A DNA stretch of 64,000 bases from Amycolatopsis sp. DSM 110486 (GTDB taxonomy: Bacteria; Actinomycetota; Actinomycetes; Mycobacteriales; Pseudonocardiaceae). Location of the stretch: contig NZ_CP080519.1 of the NCBI RefSeq assembly GCF_019468465.1, positions 8,549,001 to 8,613,000 of the forward strand, written 5' to 3'. A program made the position numbers and the translations under genes. The notes under the pieces are model-generated. The model worked only from the letters and a program-made list of their open reading frames with translations. It did no database searches and was not told where the DNA came from. Below, in pieces: positions 20,395 to 28,565 of this stretch; within the stretch, counting starts at the first letter, position 1, and the number at the start of each line of letters is the position of its first letter.

Positions 20395-21297
20395 ATGGAA
20401 CTCAGACAGCTACGTCATTTCCTGGCGTTGGTCGAGGAACGCAGTATCACTCGCGCTGCCAAGCGCGAGCTCATCGTGCAATCAGGCCTGTCGAATTCCC
20501 TCCAGGCCCTCGAACGCGAACTCGGTACGCCCCTCTACGTCCGCGGAACCCGGCCCGTCCGGCTCACTGCGGCCGGCGAGGCTTTGGTGGGCCCGGCTCG
20601 CCGGACCTTGACCAGCGCTGCGCAGGCGGAACAGGCCGTACACCACACCCGTGACGTGCTCATCGGCACACTGCGCGTCGGCGTCTCGCACTCCACTCAG
20701 CATCTGGTGCCGTTCATTTCCTATCTCGGCGAGTTCACCCGCGAACATCCCGGCATCGACCTACGCCTGCAGTACGCGCCCGCGTTGACGATGATCTCGA
20801 TGGTCGAGGCGGGAGAACTGGATTGCGTGATCGGGCCCGCGGTCAACCAGGTCCCGGGCCTCCGGATGACTCGCCTGGCGCGAGAACCGCTGCACCTCGT
20901 CTGCCGTGCTGATCACCGCCTGGCAGAGCAGGCTGAGGTCCACATCAGACAACTCGCCAACGAGCGGTTCGTCGAAGTACCCGCAGGGTGGACGGGTCGC
21001 CTGTTGAGTGACGCCGCGTTCGCCGGCGAAGGCATACCGCGCCGCATCGTCTGTGAGGTCGGCGACTGGGAACTGTTCCTCGAGCTGGTCAGCGCAGGCG
21101 TCGGTATCGGCTTCGCTCCAGCCGGCCTGCACTACCCGGTGCTCACCGCACCAGACAGCGTTCTGCGGCTCATCGCCGTTGAGGACATGCACCCGGAAAG
21201 GCACATCTACCTGATTCTGCCCTCGGTGGGCGAGACCAGTCCGGCAGCACAGCGGTTCGCCGATCAGCTGCTGCGCATCCACCACGCGGGCAGCTGA
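20395..21297 (+). CDS. LysR family transcriptional regulator
   Basis: The 300-residue protein starts at ATG 20395 (MELRQLRHFLALVEERSITR), nine bases after GGAGG. The winged HTH (1-60) reads AAKRELIVQSGLSNSLQALE and RELGTPLYVRG. The C-terminal effector-binding domain (about 90-295) includes GTLRVGVSHSTQHLVPFISY and ELDCVIGPAV. The length is normal for the family. It is divergent from the DHA2 exporter and upstream of an alpha/beta hydrolase, and the same palindrome precedes both, suggesting it controls export and hydrolysis of one compound. Confidence 0.92.
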   Translation: MELRQLRHFLALVEERSITRAAKRELIVQSGLSNSLQALERELGTPLYVRGTRPVRLTAAGEALVGPARRTLTSAAQAEQAVHHTRDVLIGTLRVGVSHSTQHLVPFISYLGEFTREHPGIDLRLQYAPALTMISMVEAGELDCVIGPAVNQVPGLRMTRLAREPLHLVCRADHRLAEQAEVHIRQLANERFVEVPAGWTGRLLSDAAFAGEGIPRRIVCEVGDWELFLELVSAGVGIGFAPAGLHYPVLTAPDSVLRLIAVEDMHPERHIYLILPSVGETSPAAQRFADQLLRIHHAGS

Positions 21298-21367
21298 TCG
21301 TCACCGGTAATCCAACCCAGCCTTGCCACCTCGGAAGTGGCGGCTGCCGGTGCGCCCATGGGGCGAC

Positions 21368-21395
21368 CATCTGATCGTCAGATGCACTCCATCTG
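21368..21395. promoter_or_regulatory. Overlapping palindromes with three CATCTG/CAGATG half-sites before the hydrolase gene
   Basis: CATCTGA-TCG-TCAGATG (21368-21384) is a perfect 7+3+7 repeat, and CAGATGCAC-TCCATCTG (21379-21395) matches the exporter/LysR palindrome with one arm mismatch. Sharing the central CAGATG gives three alternating half-sites 167 bp upstream of the hydrolase start. Confidence 0.6.
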
Positions 21396-21561
21396 TGACA
21401 GGTGCGCCGCAGGCGACATCGGCGGCCACGGAGACACGGTTGTATGAAGCGAAACTTCCATGCCGACCGTGGACGCCGACCCAACGGCCGCCGCAGCCGC
21501 TCTGGAAGATCCACCACCCAGTCGGCGCCTACACGGCCGAAGAGAAAAGGAGTTCGCCGAG

Positions 21562-22458
21562 ATGAACCTCACCGACCACGCCGGAGTCCGGCTCACACAC
21601 GGCAAACCCAAGGTCAACGGCGTGGAGATCCACTACGCCATCGGCGGGGCCGGCGAGCCGGTGTTCTTGCTGCACGGCGTGCCGAAGACCATGTCGTACT
21701 GGCGCCACCTCGTGCCGCTGCTGACCCCGCACTACACCGTCGTCGCGGTCGACAACCGAGGCGCCGGCGGCTCCCAGCGCCCCCTGACCGGCTACGACAC
21801 CGCCACGATGGCCGCCGACGTCGCCGACCTGGCCACCCACCTGGGCTTCGACCAGTTCCGCGTCGTCGGCGAGGACTGGGGCGCGGCCATCGCCTACGCC
21901 GTCGCGGCCTTCCACCGGCCCCGGGTGCGGCAACTGGTGTTCCAGGAAACGCTTCTGCCGGGATTGCCGGCCGGCCCGGGATTGCCGGGCGGCGGACCCG
22001 ACCCTTCGCTCGCTGCCGACGACGTCCGCACCGGCTGGCACTTCAGCTTCTTCAGCCTGCCGCACGTGCCCGAGTTGTTGCTGGCCGGGCGGGAACGGCC
22101 GTTCTGGACCTGGTATGCCCGACGCCAGATGTGGGACCCCACCGCGCTGGCCGAGGAGGACGTCGACGAAATAGTGCACTCGGCCGAGCAGCCGGGCGGC
22201 ACCCGGGCCATCTTGGAGATGTACCGCGCCCGCCAGGCCGACGCCGAACAGAACCGCCCGCATTACGCCGACCCGATCAGCTGCCCGGTCCTGGCCGTCG
22301 GCGCCCAGGCCTACCTCGGGGACGCGGTGTCCCAGCAGCTCGCGCAGGTGGCCCGCGACGTCCGCGGCGTCGTCATCCCCGCGTCCGGTCACAACATCGC
22401 GTGGGAGAACCCCGCCGCCCTGGCCCAGGCCTACCTCGACTTCTTTGCCGCCGGCTAA
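21562..22458 (+). CDS. Alpha/beta hydrolase, epoxide hydrolase/haloalkane dehalogenase-like
   Basis: The 298-residue protein starts at ATG 21562, nine bases after AAAGGAG. The fold is clear: the oxyanion motif HGVPKTMSYWRHLVPLL (about residue 40), VVAVDNRGAGGSQRP, the nucleophile elbow VGEDWGAAIAYAVA with Asp (about 109) as in epoxide hydrolases and dehalogenases, and the catalytic His in IPASGHNIAWENP (about 277). Asp rather than Ser makes an ester hydrolase less likely. It follows the LysR gene and has the same palindromic elements upstream. Confidence 0.87.
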   Translation: MNLTDHAGVRLTHGKPKVNGVEIHYAIGGAGEPVFLLHGVPKTMSYWRHLVPLLTPHYTVVAVDNRGAGGSQRPLTGYDTATMAADVADLATHLGFDQFRVVGEDWGAAIAYAVAAFHRPRVRQLVFQETLLPGLPAGPGLPGGGPDPSLAADDVRTGWHFSFFSLPHVPELLLAGRERPFWTWYARRQMWDPTALAEEDVDEIVHSAEQPGGTRAILEMYRARQADAEQNRPHYADPISCPVLAVGAQAYLGDAVSQQLAQVARDVRGVVIPASGHNIAWENPAALAQAYLDFFAAG

Positions 22459-22673
22459 GAGCGTGTCTCAGTAGGGGTTTGGCTGGTCTTGGTGGATGAT
22501 CTTGGGATGTGGATGATCTGTCTCGGCGGTTGGTGCCGGATGAGTTGTGGGCGCTCGCGGAGCCGCTGATTCCGGAGCACGGGGTTCGTCGGCAGGGTGG
22601 TGGACCGGCGCGGATCGACGACCGGGCGGTGTTCACGGCGATCGTGTTCGTGTTGACCAGTGGGCCGAGATGA
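22459..22673 (+). mobile_element. 5' remnant of an IS5-family-like insertion sequence
   Basis: Immediately after the hydrolase stop comes GAGCGTGTCTCAGTAG, which looks like an IS terminal repeat. A GTG at 22509 then opens a 54-codon frame (VDDLSRRLVPDELWALAEPL, IDDRAVFTAIVFVLTSG) matching the N-terminal domain of IS5-type transposases. It stops at 22673 and no catalytic domain follows, so only the left end of the element remains. Confidence 0.7.
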
Positions 22674-23133
22674 GTTGACGGGTCGGGCGTAGGTGGTGAT
22701 TCTGCGTAAGCTCGTGGGTTACCAGATCGCCGGGTTTCGTGGTGCTGTGCAGAACAGTCGCGCCGCTGCGATCACGCTGGACCCGCTCGAGGACCGATCG
22801 TGGTCGTGGGCATTCGGCAGTACCTGCAGCAATGGGTGCAGCGGGACGGGAACCTCGCCGGCGGGCCGGCGAAATGCGAAATGAGGCGTTCAGCGAGAAC
22901 CCACTGGACGCGCCGGCCACGAAAGAAGATCTCCTCACCACCTCCGCAGAAGTGATCACTTCCTCCAGCTGCCTGGTTTGTGGTTGCTGGTAGAGGAAAC
23001 GTGCCCGAAACGCCGGTGCTGGACCGTCCACCGACGGATCAAACGCCCGGTTCGTCGTCGACTTTATATGCCAGTTATGACGACGCACCGGGCGCCGGAG
23101 TTTTGCAGCCACGGGTTGGCGGCGATCGGAGCC
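22674..23133. other. Interval without a recognisable gene
   Basis: About 460 bp follow the IS remnant. A plus-strand stretch at 22693-22790 (LRKLVGYQIAGFRGAVQNSR) has weak coding character but no start or family. The AT content is slightly higher near 23050-23080 (TTTATATGCC). Nothing else is supported. Confidence 0.4.
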
Positions 23134-23973
23134 TCAGTGCAGGCGGTCCAGCACGAAGGTGTGTTCGACGAGATCGTACGGCCGGTCCCGCCCCTCTCGG
23201 AGGTCACGTCGGTACAGCAGCGACCGCTTGGTGCCGAACACCGGGTCGTTGGTGAGGTACGGGTCGTCGTCGCGGAACAGCATCGTCGTCACGGTCGAGA
23301 AGCCTGGTGCCGCGATCCGGACGTGGATGTGTCCGGGACGCATGACCGGCCGTCCGGTGGCGTGCATCAGCTCGCCGACGGGTCCGTCGTCCGGAATCGG
23401 GTAGGGCGCCGGCGCGATGCTGCGGATCGTGACCGTCCCGTCCGGGCCGGTGCGGAACAGTCCGCGCATCGCGGCGGCGTCCAGGCCGGGCACGTCGGAG
23501 TCGTAGTGGCCGTGGCTGTCGGCGTGCCACACGTCGAATTCGGCTCCGGGGACCGGAGCGCCGGTGGTGTCGACCACGGTGGCGTGGAACAGCAGTGGTG
23601 TGCCGGGGAGCCCGTTGGAGATGTCGGCGCCGTCGGCGAACTCCGGCCGTACCTCCCGGTAGAAGGGGCCCTGGACGCTGTTTTCTGTCGTGCCGGTGCT
23701 ACGTCGGTGGTTGACCGTGTCGACGAGCATGGTCACCCCGAGCACGTCGGAGAGCAGGATGAACTCCTGCCGTTTGTCATCGGACTTCTGTCCGGTTCGG
23801 GTCAGGAACTCGATCGCATACGCCCATTCGGCCTCAGTGAGATCCACGTCGAGGACGAAGTCGTGCAGGTGCTGCACCAGCGCGGACAGCACCGTGCGGA
23901 TTCGCGAGTCCGGCGTGTCCACCAGTGTCTGCAGCACCGCTTCGGTGATGGTCTTCTCGTCCGGGTCCAGCAT
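23134..23973 (-). CDS. Intradiol ring-cleavage dioxygenase, hydroxyquinol 1,2-dioxygenase type
   Basis: The 279-residue protein starts at ATG 23973 after GAGGAGGAACAA. The N-terminal helical dimerisation domain is present (ITEAVLQTLVDTPDSRIRTV, DKRQEFILLSDVLGVTMLVD). The catalytic beta-sandwich follows with the Fe(III) ligands Tyr in HGHYDSD, Tyr in PAPYPIPDDGPVG, and the His pair in MRPGHIHVRIAAPGF. The GPFYREV and DVWHADSHG segments are also typical. It opens hydroxyquinol (or catechol) to maleylacetate (or cis,cis-muconate). The KRQEF/LLSDVLG form favours hydroxyquinol. It is divergent from the HpaB-type monooxygenase that would supply its substrate. Confidence 0.87.
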   Translation of the reverse strand: MLDPDEKTITEAVLQTLVDTPDSRIRTVLSALVQHLHDFVLDVDLTEAEWAYAIEFLTRTGQKSDDKRQEFILLSDVLGVTMLVDTVNHRRSTGTTENSVQGPFYREVRPEFADGADISNGLPGTPLLFHATVVDTTGAPVPGAEFDVWHADSHGHYDSDVPGLDAAAMRGLFRTGPDGTVTIRSIAPAPYPIPDDGPVGELMHATGRPVMRPGHIHVRIAAPGFSTVTTMLFRDDDPYLTNDPVFGTKRSLLYRRDLREGRDRPYDLVEHTFVLDRLH

Positions 23974-24142
23974 TTGTTCCTCCTCGTGCTTGCGCCGGAA
24001 ACGTAGCCGGACTGCCGTTAGCCGCGGCGAAATCACGTGTTAACTCAGATTCACCCGGCGAGCTCGAGTTTGTCTCACCCCGCTGCGCGGCATGGTCGGT
24101 ACCGGCGCATCGAGACGCGCCACTGATCGGAAGGAGCGACCT

Positions 24143-25672
24143 GTGCCGCGAACCGGTAAGGAATACCTGGACGCACTGGACGACGGCCGTGTGGTGTGGG
24201 TCGGGGACGAAAAGGTCGACAACGTAGCCACCCATCCGAAGACGCGTGACTACGCGAAGCGCATCGCGGACTTTTACGACCTGCACCACCGGGACGACCT
24301 GCGTGATGTCATGACCTTCATCGACGACGCCGGTGAGCGTCGTTCGATGACCTGGTTCCGTCACACGACGAAGGACGAGTTGAAGCAGAAGCGCGGTTAT
24401 CTGGAGACGGTGATCCGCGAGCTCGACGGCGGCGCCGTACCGAGGACGCCGGACGTCAACAACTACGTGCTGCACACCTACAAGGACGATCCCGTGCCGT
24501 GGAGTGAGCAGTCGCAGGGCACCGGTGGGCGTGACCTGACAGTGGGAATCCAGGAGTTCTGGGACCTGATGGTCGACGGCGACCTCAACGCCGCGCCGGC
24601 GTTCGTCGACCCGCAGGCGGACCGGTCGCGTGAGTCGGCTCAGGCCGAGTCGCCGGCGCTGCGGATCGTGGAGACCCGCGAGGATGGCATCGTCGTGCGG
24701 GGTGTGAAGGCCATCGCGACGGGTGCGGCGTTCGCCGACTACATCCACATCGGGGTGTTCTTCCGTCCGGGTATCACCAGCGAACAGGTCATCTTCGGCG
24801 CGGTCCGGGCGAACACCCCTGGCGTCACTCTGGTCTGCCGGGAAAGCACGGTGAAGGAAGGGCAGTACGAAGAGCACCCGCTGGCTGCCAAGGGCGACGA
24901 GCTGGACACCACGATCCTCTTCGACGACGTGTTCATCCCGTGGAACCGGGTCTTTCACATCGGCAACCCGAAGCACGCTTCGCTCTACCCCCAGCGGGTG
25001 TTCGACTGGCTGCACTACCAGGCGCTCGTGCGCCAGACGATCCGCGCCGAGGTGATGGTCGGCCTGGCCCTGCTGATCACCGAGCACGTGGGGACCTATC
25101 AGCTGCCGCCGGTCAAGGCTCGGCTGGCGCAGCTCGTCGGCTTCCACCAGACGCTGCGCGCCCACGTGCTCGCCTGTGAGGAAGACGGGTTCACCACACC
25201 AGGCGGTCTGTACAAGCCGAGCGTGCTGCTGTTCGACTTCGGCCGGGCCTACTACCTGGAGAACGTGCCCCGGATGGTCAACGAGCTGGTCGATCTGGCC
25301 GGGCGATCATCGCTGATCTTCCCCACCGAGAAGCAGTGGAACCAGCCGGAGCTGCGCCGGTGGCTCGAGCCGTTGCAGACCGGTCCGATCGGGCGGCCGC
25401 ACGACCGGCTCAAGATCAGCCGGGTCATCCGGGATCTGTACCTCTCGGACTGGGGTGACCGGATCAGCGTGTTCGAGAACTTCAACGGAACCCCGTTGCT
25501 GGCGGTGCGAATGCTGACCATGGCTCGCGCCGAGATGGCACCGTCGGGTCCGCTGGCCGACCTCGCGCGAAAGATCGCCGGTATCGAGCCGGCAACCCCG
25601 AAGGACGACGGGAAGACGGAGTACGCCGGGCAAGCCGCCTACGCACGCCAGCAGGACGCGCGGGCCCATTGA
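24143..25672 (+). CDS. FADH2-dependent aromatic monooxygenase, HpaB family (large component)
   Basis: The 509-residue protein starts with GTG 24143, six bases after AAGGAG. It has the acyl-CoA-dehydrogenase-like HpaB fold: RTGKEYLDALDDGRVVWVGD at the N-terminus, GAAFADYIHIGVFFRPG, DTTILFDDVFIPWNRVFHIG and QPELRRWLEPLQTGPIGRPH near the C-terminus. Such enzymes hydroxylate phenols using FADH2 supplied by a separate reductase. A reductase gene lies at 27922-28482, and a hydroxyquinol-type dioxygenase is divergent, so resorcinol or a related phenol is a reasonable substrate. Other options include 4-hydroxyphenylacetate and chlorophenols. Confidence 0.9.
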   Translation: MPRTGKEYLDALDDGRVVWVGDEKVDNVATHPKTRDYAKRIADFYDLHHRDDLRDVMTFIDDAGERRSMTWFRHTTKDELKQKRGYLETVIRELDGGAVPRTPDVNNYVLHTYKDDPVPWSEQSQGTGGRDLTVGIQEFWDLMVDGDLNAAPAFVDPQADRSRESAQAESPALRIVETREDGIVVRGVKAIATGAAFADYIHIGVFFRPGITSEQVIFGAVRANTPGVTLVCRESTVKEGQYEEHPLAAKGDELDTTILFDDVFIPWNRVFHIGNPKHASLYPQRVFDWLHYQALVRQTIRAEVMVGLALLITEHVGTYQLPPVKARLAQLVGFHQTLRAHVLACEEDGFTTPGGLYKPSVLLFDFGRAYYLENVPRMVNELVDLAGRSSLIFPTEKQWNQPELRRWLEPLQTGPIGRPHDRLKISRVIRDLYLSDWGDRISVFENFNGTPLLAVRMLTMARAEMAPSGPLADLARKIAGIEPATPKDDGKTEYAGQAAYARQQDARAH

Positions 25673-25692
25673 CCGCCAGACCGCGGCTTGGG

Positions 25693-25720
25693 ACGGCCGG
25701 TGCCCACCACCCGGCCGTTT
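25693..25720 (+). terminator. Rho-independent-like terminator after the monooxygenase gene
   Basis: ACGGCCGG-N10-CCGGCCGT forms a perfect 8-bp stem ending in TTTC, 20 bp after the HpaB stop and between two convergent genes. Confidence 0.6.
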
Positions 25721-25792
25721 CGGGCCGCCACCAAGCCGGAGAGTGAGACAGGCGGGCACCGCACTTCATCGGCTTGGCGAGGCCTGCGCCGG

Positions 25793-27925
25793 TCACGCTC
25801 CGCCGGTAGGCGCGGCGCGGTCGGTAACCGTGCCGCACGCGGCTCCCCGGCTGACGGCATCGGCGCGGTCGTGGGCACCCAGCTTGCGGAACACAGATCG
25901 GACATGGGTTTTCACGGTGTTGTGCGAGACGTGCAGTTCGGCTGCGATCTCACGCAGGGTCAGCGGCCCGGACAGGGCGCGGAGCACGGCGCGTTCCCGG
26001 TCGGACAGCACGGCCGGGCGGAGATCCGGAGCCCCGCAAGGCCATTGCTCCTCGAACAAGTTGGCGAGCACCGGGCCGTACCGGAGGTCGGCGAGTGCGG
26101 CGCGCGCCTGTGCGTGGGCTCTCCGCCGGTGCCGAGCGTCCCCCAAAGCGGACGTGGAGTGCGCGTGGAGGAGAGCCGAGAACGCCTCCGCGTGGGGAGC
26201 GGCGGGTACCAGAGTCGCCGTAGGGGGCGGAATTCTGACGCGGTCCGCGCCCGCCCTGGCCGCCAGACACGCGGTTGCGACGACGGGAGCTACACACCGC
26301 GTCGGATCGAGCTCGTGCAGGGCAACTGCTTGCGTGGCCGAGGCCAGCGCGGCTGTGGCGTCGCCGGCGAGCAGCAACCCGGCGGTGCGTGCGTCCAGTG
26401 CCCGCACCGCGACATCCCGATAGCCGAGCCCGTCCGCGTCGCGAGCCGTCACGGCGAGCTGCTCGACGACGTCGGCTGCCTGCCCCTCCCACACCCCGAC
26501 TGTGCCGAGCGCGGCGTCAGCCATGAACAGCCACCAGGGCTGGGCTCCTGCCTGTCGGTGGGTAGCGATTGCTCGCATGGCGTCGCACTGTGCGGCGGCC
26601 AGATCGCCGCGATGCAGTGCCAGCCACGCCCGCACTGCAAGCGCCGGGCCACCGTCTGAACCGGCGAGCCGGGTCGCCGCACGGGCGGGGTGCCCGCAAG
26701 CCAGCTCGGCTGCCGCGGCGATCGCGTGAGCCTCGGCGGGCATCGTCGGCACCTCGTCGAGCCGTGCGAGCAGGGTGTGCGGGTGCGCCGCCGGCCAGGT
26801 TTCGATTGCTGTGCAGATAGCGACGTCGGGTAGCCCGGCCATTCGGGCATGCTCGTAGGCGGCGTCCGGATCGCCTTCCTGCCGCAGGCGCTCTGCCGCG
26901 CGGGCGTGCAGAACCTCTGTGGCATCGGGGTGTTCCGCCGTCAGCACCGAGCTGAGCACGAGCCGCAGCACCGGGTGGCACCGCAGACCGGACCCGGTCC
27001 GCCGCAACAGCAGCGAGGACGCGGCCAGTGTGCTCAGCGTCTCGCCGGCAGCAGGTAGCGCCGTCACTTCCGCACAACGATCGGGCGTCAGCTCCGTCAG
27101 GACGCTGCTGTACAGCAGCAGCCGGCGTTGGCGTGAGGTGACGCGTTCGAGCACCTCGGCGCGGAAGAAATCCTCGACCGATGGCACGGGATATGGCAGG
27201 GGAGCGCCGGGCGGTTGGTTCCGCAGGGCCATGCCGGCCAGCCGCAGACCGGTCGCCCAGCCCTCGTACCCGCGCCACAGTGCTGCCGCTTCTGCCCGGT
27301 CGACCAGGCGGCCGGCCGTGGCCGACAGCAGTTGCCGTGTCTCCGCCAGGTCGAGCCGCAAGTCCTCTTCGGTGAACTCGGCGAGGCGCCCGGCAGCGCG
27401 AAGCGCGGCGACCGGCCCGCTCGGCCGGCGTGCCGTGGCCAGCAGGACCCTGACTGTGTCGGGGGCCCGGCGTACGAACTCGTCCAGCGCTGCCCTGGTT
27501 ACCGGGTCCTCGATGACGTCCAGCCCGTCGAGCACGACCGCTAATGACCCGGTCGAAGCCAGCGCGTTGAGCAGCTCGGGGATGATCTCGGTGAGCAGGG
27601 TCGTTTCGTCGTCGAGCAGTGCTGCCGGGGGTGTCGGAACGTCGGCGCAATAGGGCCGTACCGATTCGAGCACTGCGGACCACACGCCCGCCGGGCTGTC
27701 GTCGTGGCTGCTCAGGCTTACCCAGGCACACCGCCGGGGGGCGACCCATTGGGCCAGCAGCACGGTTTTCCCGGCGCCTCGAGGCGCGGCCACCAGGATC
27801 ACTTGTTCGCTGACCGCGTCCAGCCGGGCCAGCAGTCGCGTGCGACGCACGTCGTCCGGGTGCGGGGCTGGTGGCCGCAGTCGGGTCCGGACGACGACGG
27901 CCGAACGCGTTCGGGGTGCGGTCAC
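25793..27925 (-). CDS. MalT-like LuxR family regulator with STAND-type NTPase
   Basis: The 710-residue protein starts with GTG 27925 (MTAPRTRSAVVVRTRL). An N-terminal NTPase has Walker A AAPRGAGKTVLLAQWV (about 50) and a Walker-B-like LAVVLDGLDVIED. A long alpha-helical TPR-like middle follows (about 300-620), then a C-terminal LuxR HTH (about 640-700; LSDRERAVLRALSGPLTLRE, HVSHNTVKTHVRSVFRKLGA). MalT-type activators bind ATP and an inducer before oligomerising on DNA. Its start overlaps the flavin reductase stop (GTGA), so it is co-translated with a catabolic enzyme and likely controls this pathway. Confidence 0.9.
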   Translation of the reverse strand: MTAPRTRSAVVVRTRLRPPAPHPDDVRRTRLLARLDAVSEQVILVAAPRGAGKTVLLAQWVAPRRCAWVSLSSHDDSPAGVWSAVLESVRPYCADVPTPPAALLDDETTLLTEIIPELLNALASTGSLAVVLDGLDVIEDPVTRAALDEFVRRAPDTVRVLLATARRPSGPVAALRAAGRLAEFTEEDLRLDLAETRQLLSATAGRLVDRAEAAALWRGYEGWATGLRLAGMALRNQPPGAPLPYPVPSVEDFFRAEVLERVTSRQRRLLLYSSVLTELTPDRCAEVTALPAAGETLSTLAASSLLLRRTGSGLRCHPVLRLVLSSVLTAEHPDATEVLHARAAERLRQEGDPDAAYEHARMAGLPDVAICTAIETWPAAHPHTLLARLDEVPTMPAEAHAIAAAAELACGHPARAATRLAGSDGGPALAVRAWLALHRGDLAAAQCDAMRAIATHRQAGAQPWWLFMADAALGTVGVWEGQAADVVEQLAVTARDADGLGYRDVAVRALDARTAGLLLAGDATAALASATQAVALHELDPTRCVAPVVATACLAARAGADRVRIPPPTATLVPAAPHAEAFSALLHAHSTSALGDARHRRRAHAQARAALADLRYGPVLANLFEEQWPCGAPDLRPAVLSDRERAVLRALSGPLTLREIAAELHVSHNTVKTHVRSVFRKLGAHDRADAVSRGAACGTVTDRAAPTGGA

Positions 27926-28482
27926 ATCGCCGACGCGAAGTGCCAGCCCCCGGCAGTCCCGCTACGGGTCGCCGGGTCGGAAAGGCTGCCGAAAGCGCTG
28001 GCAAAGTACACAAGCGGGTTTGTGCCCGGGACGTGATCGCAGTTCACCACGTCGCCTACCACGATCGTGTGGTCACCGCCCGGCAACGTGTCCGCGACGG
28101 CGCAGACGAAGTGCGCGATCGCGTCAGTGAGCACTGGGACGTCACTGTCGGTTCGCAGCTTGATGCCGGCGAACTTGTCTTTCCTGCGGGTCGCGAAGTG
28201 CTTCGCGATGTGTTCCTGGTCTTCGCCGAGGACGTTGACGGCGAAATGCCCGGACTCGGTGATCGCTTTGCAGGTCGGAAGATTCGAGCCGATGCAGACG
28301 AGCAGCTGCAGTGGGTTCATCGATAGTGACGCGACCGCGCTTGCGGTCATGCCGGAAGGCCCGTCCGCTGTGCGGGTGGTGATCACGGCTACCCCTGTGC
28401 TGAACCGGGAAATGGCCTGGCGGAAACGAAAAACCCCGTCGTCTGTGTCAGCGGGCACGGCAAGATGCTTCGCGCTGTCCAT
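27922..28482 (-). CDS. Flavin reductase (HpaC-like small component)
   Basis: The 186-residue protein starts at ATG 28482 after GGAGG at six bases. The flavin-reductase-like fold is recognisable: FRQAISRFSTGVAVITTRTA, GPSGMTASAVASLSMNPLQL, SGHFAVNVLGEDQEHIAKHF, GGDHTIVVGDVVNCDHVPGT. It transfers electrons from NAD(P)H to free FAD/FMN, feeding the FADH2-dependent HpaB-type oxygenase at 24143. It lies between two large MalT-like regulators and ends in a GTGA overlap with one of them. Confidence 0.9.
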   Translation of the reverse strand: MDSAKHLAVPADTDDGVFRFRQAISRFSTGVAVITTRTADGPSGMTASAVASLSMNPLQLLVCIGSNLPTCKAITESGHFAVNVLGEDQEHIAKHFATRRKDKFAGIKLRTDSDVPVLTDAIAHFVCAVADTLPGGDHTIVVGDVVNCDHVPGTNPLVYFASAFGSLSDPATRSGTAGGWHFASAM

Positions 28483-28565
28483 TGCTACCTCCATGGGAGC
28501 ACGCGGGTGACGTTGGTAAAGACCACCGTGCCACCGACCCCGTTATTGACCGGGAAATCAGTGCG

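Noticed and set aside
22509..22673. An independent small gene after the hydrolase
   Set aside because: The sequence matches only the start of IS5-type transposases and follows an IS-end-like repeat.
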